Origin: Gemmatimonadota bacterium
GTDB lineage: Bacteria; Gemmatimonadota; Gemmatimonadetes; Longimicrobiales; Gaopeijiaceae
NCBI GenBank assembly: GCA_028875075.1
Contig: JAPPGF010000023.1
Span: 38,396 to 102,395 of the forward strand
Direction: 5' to 3'
Length of the DNA: 64,000 bases
The notes under the pieces were generated by a model. It searched no databases, had not been told where the DNA came from, and saw only the letters and a program-made list of their open reading frames with translations. Position numbers and translations under genes: made by a program. Shown piece after piece: positions 34,497-42,804 of the stretch; the stretch's first letter is position 1; every line of letters starts with the position of its first letter.

Positions 34497-36986
34497 TCAG
34501 TTCCCCACGAGGTTGACCCGCATGTACCAGATGCGACCCGCTACGCCGTACGGCGACTCGCTGGGATAGTCCATCGACCAGAGCTGTGCGACGGCCTCTC
34601 CCGGCAACTGGTTGGGTAGTTTGTCGAACAAGTTGTTGGCCCCCAATCCCACGAGGATCCGATCACCCACTTGAAGGGCCAGTTCCATGTCCGCGATCGC
34701 GGCCGCCTCGATCGCAGTGGGCTCCTCGAAATTGAACGGAGTCGTCACGGCACCGATGTGATTGACGCTGAATCGAGCACCGATTCCGCTGGCCGAGCGG
34801 ACGTCAACACCGGCCTCGATCCTTCGCCCTGGCTGCGCCTCTTCGATCAAGATCCTCTGCGTCTCGCCGATGAAGTTCTCGTTGCGGTTTGCGGTGATCT
34901 CCGTGCTGTTCTGGTGCAGGCTGGCCGACAGATCCGCCGCACCCCAATCCATTCCCCGCAAACGCCAGCTCGCGACGACGTCAAGCCCGCGGGTCCGAGT
35001 GTCGATGGCGTTGGTCCAGAATGCCACAGCGTCCACTGGGCGCCCTTGGAACTGGGCTCCGGTGCGCAGTCCCTGGCCCTGGCTCAGGTTCTGGGTGAGG
35101 GCGATCGCGTCGGATACGGCGACTCGATAGTAGTCGGCCGTGAAGAGGAAGCCGCTGTCGCTGGAATACACGAAACCGCCCGTGATGCTGAAAGACGTCT
35201 CGTGGCTCAACGAGCAGGCGCCGAAGTCGGTGCAGGCGACCGGATCGCCTTCGGGCAGGAAGCCGGTGCTCTGCAGTCCTTCGCCGCTACCCACAAAACC
35301 GATCGTGTTGAATCCACACTGGGGAAGGCGCGGCGCGCGAAAGCCCGTGGACACAGCGGCGCGAAGTGCAGCCCCCGACTCTCCCAGCCCCACTCGTCCC
35401 GCCATCTTGCCTGTCAGCGAGCTGCCTGCGTCCGAGTAGTGCTCGAATCGGAGAGCCCCACTGAGCGTCGTCTCGTCCGACGGACGCAACTCCACGTCCG
35501 CATAGGCCCCGAAGCTGCTGCGATCCCTTTCGCTCAGCGATGCCGACGTCGGGCTGTAACCGGGGTATCCCTGGAATCCGCAACTGGCAATCACCGACCC
35601 GTCGGCATTCAAGTGATGCGCCGCCGGGAAGCTTCCCTGGGCATCGCTCGGCCCGCAGGCCCACGACGCAAGTTCACCGGACTCCATCCAGTCCGAATCG
35701 CGCCGGAACGCGCCTCCGAAAGCTAGGAACGCGGACGTAGAGCCCACGTCGATCTCCCGCGCGGCATCAGCGTTGAGCGTCCACTGCCGCACGTTCAGCC
35801 CCCCGCTGAAGACATTCGTCGGTCCGGCGTTGGCAGCGATCGATGCCCCGTCAGCTCCCGGGTTGTTCGCCAGGTACTCCGCCGCATAGGATGGGTTGAT
35901 CGAATTGGCGGCGCCGAAGGCGAAGCGTCCTTCCCCGTAACCAACGCTCAGGTCTCCGGCCCATTCGCCCATATCGCCGCGCAGGCCCATCACCGCGGAC
36001 CTGTCGTTGAGGTCTGACTCCTCAAGAGGGAAGAATCCATCCGGATAGACGTAACTGACCGTGCGAGGCACCCAGTCGGCCTTTCGATACAGGCCGTCGG
36101 AAACCGCATCCCGCTCGGAGTAGCCACCGAAGGCGTAGAGCTCCGCCGATTCGCCGACCGGCAAGACCGTATTGGCCATGAAGCCGGCGCCCGTGTAGTC
36201 CGGCTCGCCGTTGCGCTGGAGTTGAATGACCTTCCCCCCGTCCGTGCACGGGCCGTAGGAAGCACTGGGTCCGAAGCAGGTCGGTGCGTCCCCAGCTCGG
36301 TTCGTCACGTCTTGTCTAGCCGCCTCGATCGTCATGTTCAGGAACCCGCGGCCCAGGGGAACCCCCGCATTCGCGGACGTGAGCAACCTCAGCCCGTCAC
36401 CGCGTGAAGTGCGACCCAGATAGGTAGCGGCATTCACACCGCCCGCATCGTCCTTCAGCACGATGTTGATGACCCCGGCAATCGCATCGGAGCCGTACTG
36501 CGAGGCTGCGCCTTCCCGCAAGACTTCGATGCGCTTGATGGCGTGTACGGGGATCGCACGCAGATCGGTGCCAGTCGTCCCATACCCAGACACCGCGAGC
36601 AGCTTCGCGAACGCAACGCCGTGGCGCCGCTTGCCGTTCACTAACACAAGGACCTGGTCCGGGTTCATGCCCCGAAGAGTCGCCGCGTGAAGAGCGGCCC
36701 CGTCACCCGCAGAAAACCGGGTCGAATTGAAGGACGGCGCGACCTGGCCGAGCACCTCGGCCAGATCGACTTCCCCCAGCCGCGCGATTTCTTCCGATCC
36801 GTAGATATCCACCGGAACCGGAAGCGTCGCCGGGTCGGACACACCGGCCCGAGAGCCTACCACAACCTCGATCCCCTCGAGGTCATAGATGATCTCAGGC
36901 TGCTCCTGAGCCGACGCCGCCACGGTAGCGACCGAGGCACTGCCGAGGGCGGCCAACAGAAGCGTGATGTCTGCTCTGATCTTCAT
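34497..36986 (-). CDS. TonB-dependent receptor
   Basis: 829-aa outer-membrane receptor without a CarboxypepD domain. Signal peptide MKIRADITLLLAALGSASVATVAASAQ, a possible TonB box IEVVVG near residue 40, plug VPVDIYGSEEIARLGEVDLAEVLGQ...MNPDQVLVLVNGKRRHGVAF...GSDAIAGVINIVLKDD, then the barrel with Cys-containing loops (CFGPSASYGPC, CGPSDAQ). The C-terminus ends RIWYMRVNLVGN rather than a classic aromatic. It shares plug organisation with receptor 1. Ligand unknown. Confidence 0.93.
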   Translation of the reverse strand: MKIRADITLLLAALGSASVATVAASAQEQPEIIYDLEGIEVVVGSRAGVSDPATLPVPVDIYGSEEIARLGEVDLAEVLGQVAPSFNSTRFSAGDGAALHAATLRGMNPDQVLVLVNGKRRHGVAFAKLLAVSGYGTTGTDLRAIPVHAIKRIEVLREGAASQYGSDAIAGVINIVLKDDAGGVNAATYLGRTSRGDGLRLLTSANAGVPLGRGFLNMTIEAARQDVTNRAGDAPTCFGPSASYGPCTDGGKVIQLQRNGEPDYTGAGFMANTVLPVGESAELYAFGGYSERDAVSDGLYRKADWVPRTVSYVYPDGFFPLEESDLNDRSAVMGLRGDMGEWAGDLSVGYGEGRFAFGAANSINPSYAAEYLANNPGADGASIAANAGPTNVFSGGLNVRQWTLNADAAREIDVGSTSAFLAFGGAFRRDSDWMESGELASWACGPSDAQGSFPAAHHLNADGSVIASCGFQGYPGYSPTSASLSERDRSSFGAYADVELRPSDETTLSGALRFEHYSDAGSSLTGKMAGRVGLGESGAALRAAVSTGFRAPRLPQCGFNTIGFVGSGEGLQSTGFLPEGDPVACTDFGACSLSHETSFSITGGFVYSSDSGFLFTADYYRVAVSDAIALTQNLSQGQGLRTGAQFQGRPVDAVAFWTNAIDTRTRGLDVVASWRLRGMDWGAADLSASLHQNSTEITANRNENFIGETQRILIEEAQPGRRIEAGVDVRSASGIGARFSVNHIGAVTTPFNFEEPTAIEAAAIADMELALQVGDRILVGLGANNLFDKLPNQLPGEAVAQLWSMDYPSESPYGVAGRIWYMRVNLVGN

Positions 36987-37641
36987 GCCAGTAGGGCCTT
37001 GCCTGCGCGAGATCCTCCGCTGCCAAGAACAAACTTCAATTCCCGGTCCGGAAAGAATTGCGGTTTGTCCGGACCAGGCTCCCGGGGGCGACCCGTCCTG
37101 CGCACGTAGAGCTCACCGTGGTATGCCGCCGCCGACCCGCGGCAACGTGCGACGGTTCGTACTGCAGGCCTCAGCGGGGATCCTTGTGACCCGACCTTCT
37201 CAGAACCCGATCAGGTGAGTGACCTTCAAGCTCAGGGCACGCTCGGTGGCGAAGTTACCGTCGGTGCCCTGCACCTCGCTGTTTCAGCAAGTCACAGGAG
37301 GCGCCGCGGTCGATGACCTTCGGACTCCGAATCCTGGGGGCGTGTCATTCCCGAATCGGACGCGACGCGCTCGGTTGCTTCGGGCATGCCCGAAGCCGCT
37401 ACCTTGTCTACACAAGAGTCGAAGGACGAGCTAGCGGCGCCTGCAAATACCGGAGGAACACTGGCACTCCTGACCAGGGCTTGAAGTGTTGAACGCGCCC
37501 CCTGTCTGCGCGCAGACTTCGGACGATGGAGTGAAGTTCCGGTCGGGCACCGTGCGGTCTGGCCTGTGAGTGATGCGATGGACGTGCCACCCCTAGCCCA
37601 TGACACTCTTGGTTCAATGGTGGCAACTTGGTGAGATGCTT
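36987..37641. other. Intergenic region upstream of tRNA-Val
   Basis: 655 bp without a supported gene. It should hold the TonB receptor 2 promoter and the tRNA-Val promoter. ORFs 37292..37606 and 37408..37626 (minus) show no domain. Confidence 0.4.
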
Positions 37642-37716
37642 GGGCGCTTAGCTCAGCCGGTCGAGAGCGCCTGCTTTACACGCAGGAGGTCGCAGGTTCG
37701 AATCCTGCAGCGCCCA
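37642..37716 (+). tRNA. tRNA-Val (anticodon TAC), integration target
   Basis: 75 nt folding as a tRNA: acceptor GGGCGCT/AGCGCCC, D arm GCTC...GAGC, anticodon arm CCTGC-TTTACAC-GCAGG (TAC, Val), T arm GCAGG-TTCGAAT-CCTGC, discriminator A. The integrase stop codon lies 47 bp beyond its 3' end, the usual layout when an element integrates in a tRNA 3' end, so the attL core is probably within the T arm/acceptor strand. Confidence 0.95.
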
Positions 37717-37744
37717 TTGAACTTACGGGATCCGGGGGGTCTCA

Positions 37745-37770
37745 TGTCCGCTAATTGTGTCCGCTAATTG
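37745..37770. repeat. Tandem 13-bp repeat at the integrase 3' end
   Basis: TGTCCGCTAATTG occurs twice in direct tandem (37745-37757, 37758-37770). The second copy covers the integrase stop codon. It could be an arm-type integrase binding site of the left end. Confidence 0.6.
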
Positions 37771-38936
37771 GAACCCGAACCGACCTCCCGGTACTCCTCG
37801 AGGGCCTTCCTGAGCCGGTCCTCGTCCGCCCTCTGATAACACTGGAGAACCGTCTGAGCGGTCTTCCAGCCTCCGAGTTCGCATAGGACCTTGAGTGGCA
37901 GATCCATGAGGTCGGACGCGAACTTCCGCCTCAAGGAGTGCCAGCCCCGGAGACGCTTGGGCTCCAGCTCCGCAAGCGTCTCGGCCTTTCTCCACCAGTC
38001 CCGAGCAAGCGAGCGGCTCATGCACGCTGACGGGTCCTTCGGGGCGGGCAGCAGGGGCGCGTCCCCGATCCCGGGGTTGTGCCTCCGTGCTTGCTCCAGA
38101 GTTGTCCGTGCCTTGGCGGTGACCGGTGTCCGATGCTCGTAGCCGGTCTTTTCATTCTCGCCCCGCCACCGGATGGTCCTGTCATCGAGGTCGATATCAG
38201 ACCACTGGAGCTTGCGGATGGCCCCGATGCGGTGCCCGGTCTCGTGGGCTAGCACCAAGGCCACGCGGAACCGCCAGTCCACCTCTCCTGCCACCCGGAG
38301 CAGCGCTTCGTACTCCGCATGGGTGAGCACCACTCGTCTCGGGTTCTTCTCCTTCGGCAGCTTGAGGCCCCTGAGAGGGTTGGACTGGACGAGGAGTCTT
38401 CCTTCCTCGTCCCGGGATTTCGCGGCCCAGTTGAGCACCGCGAGCAGGAACCTCAGATCGGACTCGATCGTTCGATCAGACACGGACCTGCGGCTGCCGC
38501 CGGCCTCTCCCGCACGCCGCGCCCGGATGAAGCGATCCCAGTCACGCTGCGAGAGCGTCCCGGCCTTGCGATGCCTTCCGAAGAATCGAAGGAACGTTCT
38601 CATTGTGGCCCGGTCGTGGTTACGCGACCTCCTGCTCTTGGTCGGTGTCACCTCTTCACCGTAGATGTCAAACAACTCCTCCAGGGTGAGCGTCTGGGGC
38701 TTGACTTCCGCCGCGCCCGCGCTAGCCGGTTCGGCGAGTCCGGCGGCCATCTCGTCCGCCTGCCTCTTGGCTCGGTCCCAGTCACGGTGTCCCAGCGACC
38801 GGGTGAGCCTGCGTCCGTTCTCGCGCCACTCGACCTGGATGATGCCGGTTCTGGGATCGGGGAAGACCCGTACCCGGTTCCGGCCCCATTCGCCAGCGCT
38901 ATAGGTGCGCTGGCCATGTTTCGTGTTGCCCATCAT
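37764..38936 (-). CDS. int: Tyrosine recombinase (integrase)
   Basis: 390-aa phage-type integrase catalysing insertion/excision at tRNA-Val. Start ATG 38936 overlaps the stop of the excisionase-like gene. N-terminal arm-binding region (GIIQVEWRENGRRLTRSLGHRDWDRAKRQADEM), SAM-like core-binding domain (TMRTFLRFFGRHRKAGTLSQRDWDRFI), catalytic domain with Arg in HETGHRIGAIRKLQW, HSLRRKF (HxxR), GGWKTAQTVLQCYQ (W/H and the Tyr nucleophile). All catalytic positions appear intact. Confidence 0.93.
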   Translation of the reverse strand: MMGNTKHGQRTYSAGEWGRNRVRVFPDPRTGIIQVEWRENGRRLTRSLGHRDWDRAKRQADEMAAGLAEPASAGAAEVKPQTLTLEELFDIYGEEVTPTKSRRSRNHDRATMRTFLRFFGRHRKAGTLSQRDWDRFIRARRAGEAGGSRRSVSDRTIESDLRFLLAVLNWAAKSRDEEGRLLVQSNPLRGLKLPKEKNPRRVVLTHAEYEALLRVAGEVDWRFRVALVLAHETGHRIGAIRKLQWSDIDLDDRTIRWRGENEKTGYEHRTPVTAKARTTLEQARRHNPGIGDAPLLPAPKDPSACMSRSLARDWWRKAETLAELEPKRLRGWHSLRRKFASDLMDLPLKVLCELGGWKTAQTVLQCYQRADEDRLRKALEEYREVGSGSN

Positions 38937-39346
38937 TCGATACCTCTCTGGATGACGGACTCCACGATCTGCCGACTCGAAACCTCGCGCAGAGGCTGCC
39001 TCGACGCCAGACATGACTTATCAATCGTGGCCTTCCGGGGCAGGTGGTTGCGGGCGATCCTGGGCGCGCCGGGTCTTCCGGCGTTGGGGATCTTTCCATC
39101 CCGAACGAGCCGTCCGAGATGGTCGGCGGAGTAGCCGCTCTCCCTAGCCGCCTCGACGAGCGACAGGGTGGTCTCGTCCAGCTCCTGGAGGGTGGCATCG
39201 AGGTCGTCGGCGCAACGATCCAAGACCACGGCCGGGGTCTCTCCCCCGTAGCGGCGGAGCGTCTTGGCCTGCTTACGCCAGGCGACCGGCAGCGCTTCCA
39301 CGGAGGGTTGGTCTGCGCGCGGCCCGGTCTTCGTTCTCATTCCCAA
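38933..39346 (-). CDS. Excisionase-like helix-turn-helix protein
   Basis: 137-aa protein. The N-half is a helical Arg/Glu/Asp segment (LDATLQELDETTLSLVEAARESGY); the centre is a MerR/excisionase-type winged HTH: SLVEAARESGYSADHLGRLVRDGKIPNAGRPGAPRIARNHLP. Four-base overlap with int suggests a recombination directionality factor, though the N-terminal extension is longer than usual Xis proteins. Confidence 0.72.
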   Translation of the reverse strand: MGMRTKTGPRADQPSVEALPVAWRKQAKTLRRYGGETPAVVLDRCADDLDATLQELDETTLSLVEAARESGYSADHLGRLVRDGKIPNAGRPGAPRIARNHLPRKATIDKSCLASRQPLREVSSRQIVESVIQRGIE

Positions 39347-39651
39347 TCTCCTTCGGCGTCCCTACTCAGTGCGTCGTTCAGGTCCGGGTCCCCTTCGCCC
39401 CGCCGTACGGACCGTTCGGCGAGATCGACGCGGCGTCCGAGGTCGGCGAGCCCGGTCGTGCGTGCGACGGCGTAGACGGTGGCGGCGATGGCCGTGAGCG
39501 CGAGCGCGGTGTGCAGCGCGAGGGCAATGCCGTGCTCGGCGAGGATGGCCGGCCAGAAGGGGCCGAGGTAGTCGAGGCGGGAACCACCGAGGAGCAAAGC
39601 CGCTCCCGCGACGGCGGCCGTGAGTCCCGCGCTGATCTTCCAGGGCTGCAT
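39337..39651 (-). CDS. Small membrane protein of the conjugative element
   Basis: 104-aa protein with two transmembrane helices (about residues 7-23 and 40-63) and an acidic, charged C-tail (LGRRVDLAERSVRRGEGDPDLNDALSRDAEGD). No family recognised. Overlaps the following excisionase-like gene by 10 bp. Confidence 0.6.
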   Translation of the reverse strand: MQPWKISAGLTAAVAGAALLLGGSRLDYLGPFWPAILAEHGIALALHTALALTAIAATVYAVARTTGLADLGRRVDLAERSVRRGEGDPDLNDALSRDAEGDWE

Positions 39652-39668
39652 CGTGGTTGTCCGTGTGG

Positions 39669-40568
39669 TCAGAGTTCGACCGCGGCGGGGTCGCGGTCGG
39701 CAGGACCCTTGAGCCAGGACCGGTCCCCGCTTCCCAGGCCGAGCCTCCGGATGAGTTTTGCCGCGGCCGGTCCGTTGGCGTGGAGCCGGAACCCGGCGGC
39801 GGCCTTGGCGCGGACGGAGCGTTCGCGGTAGTTGCCGGAGACGGCCTCGATGTTGACGCGGCCGCTCCGGCCTTCGGAGTCCGCGTACTCGATTTGCGCA
39901 TCGGGGTAGAGCACGCGTCCCGCGGCATCGACCGGGAGTCCCAGCTCATGGGCGATGCGGTGCCGTTCTGCATCGGCGGCCCGCTTCCCTTCTTTCCTCC
40001 GGGCGGCCTCGCTTGCACGCGCGACTGTGCTCTTGAGTTCCGTGTCGAGGCGGATGCGTCGGACGGTGGCGCCCTGCGCCTCTAGCTGTTCGCGCTCCTT
40101 CCTGCAGGCGCGGTAGATGGCGGTGTCGTGGGCGGCCTCGCCGGGCCTGGCGCGTGAGAAACGGATCTCCTGCCCGGGATCCATCCCGCGCTCGGTGGCG
40201 AGCTGCCGCACCTCGGCCACGCCCTTGCGTGTGAGGCTCAGGACCTTGAACGGGTTGCCTCTGGGTCCGGTGGCGCAGGTCTCGGAGACGATCCCGTCGC
40301 GTATCCAGGCATTGACGGCCCTCCGGGTGGTGTAGGGGTGGCCGCCGAATCGGGCCTCGGCGAGGTCACGGTACGAGACGGTGCCGTGGACTCCGATGTC
40401 GGTGAGCCCTGCGGAGCATCGTTCGAGGAAGGAGACGGACCCGCGCTCCCGCTCGGCGGCGTATTCTCGGCGATGGCCGTTCCGCATGCGGTAGTTGTCG
40501 CGGCTGGGTGGCGCGGCGGGACGCGGGTCGCGTTCGACGCTGCGGTCGAACATCTCCTTGCCTCTCAC
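39669..40568 (-). CDS. Winged-helix, nuclease-like protein, possible mobilization protein
   Basis: 299-aa basic protein. A wHTH at about residues 60-120 (GTVSYRDLAEARFGGHPYTTRRAVNAWIRDGIV...LTRKGVAEV) is followed by a segment reminiscent of replication-relaxation (PF13814)-type proteins: AHDTAIYRACRKEREQLEAQGATVRRIRLDTELKS... then LPVDAAGRVLYPDAQIEYADSEGRSGRVNIEAVSGNYRERSVRAKAAAGF. The D...E.K-like spacing hints at a PD-(D/E)xK fold, unproven. Candidate DNA-processing factor for transfer. 3 bp from the ardC-like gene. Confidence 0.6.
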   Translation of the reverse strand: MRGKEMFDRSVERDPRPAAPPSRDNYRMRNGHRREYAAERERGSVSFLERCSAGLTDIGVHGTVSYRDLAEARFGGHPYTTRRAVNAWIRDGIVSETCATGPRGNPFKVLSLTRKGVAEVRQLATERGMDPGQEIRFSRARPGEAAHDTAIYRACRKEREQLEAQGATVRRIRLDTELKSTVARASEAARRKEGKRAADAERHRIAHELGLPVDAAGRVLYPDAQIEYADSEGRSGRVNIEAVSGNYRERSVRAKAAAGFRLHANGPAAAKLIRRLGLGSGDRSWLKGPADRDPAAVEL

Positions 40569-40571
40569 TGC

Positions 40572-41600
40572 TCAGCGGCTCGGCCCGAAGCTGCGTTCGG
40601 AGACCGGGAGCTTCAGCACGGGCACGACGACCCGTTCAGGACCGGGCGCTCGGGTTGCCGCCGCGGCCACGGGTTCCCGCACGGCCTCGCGCTCGCGGTG
40701 CCGCGTGAGCACGAAGTCGGAGATCTTCTGCGCGTCTGCGGCTGCGCGCCGGATCTCGCGCGGGTCCTCCTCGAGCGCGGCGATCCAGCCCTCGACGTAG
40801 GCGGCTCCCCGGCTCGGGTCGTGCCCGACGCCGACGCGTTCGCCGGTCATCATGGCGCTGATCTCGGCCCGGAGCTCCTCCCTCGCGTACTCGGCCGAGC
40901 CGAACCCGCTCTCGATCCCCTTGACGAGCGTCTCGCGGTTCATGCGCTCGGGGTGGCCGGTGCTGTGGCCTAGCTCGTGGAGCGCCGTCTGGTAGTAGTG
41001 GTTGGCGGAGGGGAACTGAGCCCGTGCCGGCAACACAATCTCGTCCTGGTTCATGTGGTAGAAGGCGCGGTCGCCCGCGACGTGGCGGATCGGCACGCCG
41101 CTGTCTTCGAGGACCCGCTCGGCCTGTTGGTGGGCTTTCCAGAGCGGCTCGGGTAAGGCAGCGGTGCGGGCTGGGAGTCCGTCTGCCTGCTCGGCGTTGA
41201 AGACGGTGTACTGGCGGATGTATGGGGTCTCGAGCTTCTCGTAGCGGTAGACGCGCTTGTCCTCAGCGTCCCGCTTGGGCCGTCCACGCTCGTCGGTGAC
41301 GGCTATCCGCTTCTTGTCCTGGAAGGAGAGGATGCGGGTGCCGTGCTCGCCCTTCCGGACCTGTCCGCCGCGCGCCTGGATCTGGCGGTAGGTGCCCCAA
41401 CGGACGTCGCCGTAGCCTTGCTTCTGCTGGACGGCGGCGAGATGCAGGCTGTTGCCACCCCTGTAGGACTGGCCAGTGTCGACGTTCATGGGGAGCACGC
41501 GCTCGCCCGGCCCCCACGGTTTCTGCCACGGCGCGGTGCCTTGCCGGATCTGCTCGACGATCGCGTCGGCGAACTTGCGGTGATACTCGTCGTGTTTCAT
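40572..41600 (-). CDS. ArdC-like antirestriction protein (ssDNA-binding plus zincin metallopeptidase)
   Basis: 342-aa protein. The N-domain matches ArdC ssDNA-binding (YHRKFADAIVEQIRQGTAPWQKPWGPGERVLPMNVDTGQSYRGGNSLHL, WGTYRQIQARGGQVRKGEHGT); the C-domain is a polyvalent-protein metallopeptidase with the zinc site HELGHSTGH plus distal Glu candidates. ArdC proteins travel with incoming DNA or protect it from restriction after conjugation. Its ATG overlaps the stop of the 66-aa acidic gene. Confidence 0.88.
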   Translation of the reverse strand: MKHDEYHRKFADAIVEQIRQGTAPWQKPWGPGERVLPMNVDTGQSYRGGNSLHLAAVQQKQGYGDVRWGTYRQIQARGGQVRKGEHGTRILSFQDKKRIAVTDERGRPKRDAEDKRVYRYEKLETPYIRQYTVFNAEQADGLPARTAALPEPLWKAHQQAERVLEDSGVPIRHVAGDRAFYHMNQDEIVLPARAQFPSANHYYQTALHELGHSTGHPERMNRETLVKGIESGFGSAEYAREELRAEISAMMTGERVGVGHDPSRGAAYVEGWIAALEEDPREIRRAAADAQKISDFVLTRHREREAVREPVAAAATRAPGPERVVVPVLKLPVSERSFGPSR

Positions 41601-41797
41601 CGGTCGTCCTCCCGCTCGCCGTGCGGGTCGCTTCCGGCGTCCACGATCTCGTCCTCGCTCCCGACGTCCTCGGGGAAGAGGCCGTACTCCTCGGCCAGAT
41701 AGGCCGCGACCTCGAGCGTGTCGCCGCTGTCGCGCGCGAGCTCGCGGTCGAAGTCCTCGAACGTCTCGACCCGGATGGTCGTGTCGTTGCCCGTCAT
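41597..41797 (-). CDS. Very acidic 66-aa protein
   Basis: Start ATG 41797 has an excellent AAGGAGGTG Shine-Dalgarno and overlaps the virB11 stop (ATGA); its own stop overlaps ardC. I count 22 Asp/Glu and 5 Arg, no Lys, in 66 residues (for example EDFDREL, PEDVGSEDEIVDAGSD). No family recognised. Such composition next to ArdC resembles DNA-mimic antirestriction proteins, an inference only. The ORF track shows it only as the tail of 41597..42004. Confidence 0.72.
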   Translation of the reverse strand: MTGNDTTIRVETFEDFDRELARDSGDTLEVAAYLAEEYGLFPEDVGSEDEIVDAGSDPHGEREDDR

Positions 41798-42804
41798 GCG
41801 TTCACCTCCTTCGGTGAGTGGGTTGTTGCTTTCTCGCGGGGCTCCGTCGCACGGCCCCAAACGGTCTCGGTGATCCACCGGCCTGTGCCCGCGTCGTAGC
41901 CCCGGACGCGGATGGCCTCCTCGACGAACCGCCGGCCCTTGAGGCGGGTCATGTGGAGCACGAGCGCTATCCCGTCGACGACGCCCCGGCAGGTGACCTC
42001 CCACGGGAGCGCGTCCCCGGCCTGCATGGCGCAGCTCGCGAGGCGGGAGAGCGCGGAATGCGCGTTGTTGGCGTGCACGGTGGTGAGCGAACCGCCATGG
42101 CCGGTGTTCAGGGCCTGTAGGAGATCGGCTGCCTCGGCGCCCCTGACTTCGCCGACGACGATGTGATCGGGGCGGTGCCGGAGCGCGTGGCGGACCAGGT
42201 CGCGGATCGATACGGATATCTCCGACTGGGCGCCTCCGGCCTCGAACCGGAGGCAGTTGGCGCGCTCGATCCTGAGTTCGAGCGTGTCTTCGATCGCGAC
42301 GACCCGCTCGTCCTCGGGCAGCAATTCGATCAGCGCGTTCAGGAGCGTGGTCTTGCCCGACCCTGTGCCCCCGGAGACGAGGATGTTCCTCCGGGACTCG
42401 AGCGTGGCCCGGGCAGCCTGCAGGACCGGATCGGGCAGCGCGCCCAAGCGCACGAGGTCTTCGGCCGAGAATGCCCGGCCTCCGAACCGGCGGATGGTGA
42501 TGGCGACCTCGGGGCTCGCGGGCGGCGTGCAGATGGCGACCCGCGATCCGTCGGCGAGCCGAGCGTCCAGGACAGGCCTTGCGGCCGGGTCGAGTCCGAG
42601 CGGCCGCGCGATGTGGATCGCCGCGCGGTGAAGCCAGGCGGCGGTGAGCTCGGGCGCTTCGTGGGGCTCAAGCTTCCCCGCCCGCTCGACCCACACGTTC
42701 CCCGGCCCGTTGATCATGATCTCGGAGATGTCCGGGTCCTCGAGCAGCGCTCCGAGGCCCGGAAGGAACGGCGTGAGATGACGGGTCCCGCTGGCGCGCG
42801 TCAT
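41794..42804 (-). CDS. trbB: VirB11/TrbB-type T4SS ATPase
   Basis: 336-aa hexameric secretion ATPase at the inner-membrane face of the type IV secretion system. Start ATG 42804 overlaps the virD4 stop; the track start at 43344 is inside virD4. N-domain LLEDPDISEIMINGPGNVWVER; Walker A SGGTGSGKTTLLNAL; Asp box IEDTLEL; Walker B RHRPDHIVVGEVRGAEAADLLQALNTGH; His box GSLTTVHANNA. Complete. Confidence 0.95.
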   Translation of the reverse strand: MTRASGTRHLTPFLPGLGALLEDPDISEIMINGPGNVWVERAGKLEPHEAPELTAAWLHRAAIHIARPLGLDPAARPVLDARLADGSRVAICTPPASPEVAITIRRFGGRAFSAEDLVRLGALPDPVLQAARATLESRRNILVSGGTGSGKTTLLNALIELLPEDERVVAIEDTLELRIERANCLRFEAGGAQSEISVSIRDLVRHALRHRPDHIVVGEVRGAEAADLLQALNTGHGGSLTTVHANNAHSALSRLASCAMQAGDALPWEVTCRGVVDGIALVLHMTRLKGRRFVEEAIRVRGYDAGTGRWITETVWGRATEPREKATTHSPKEVNA

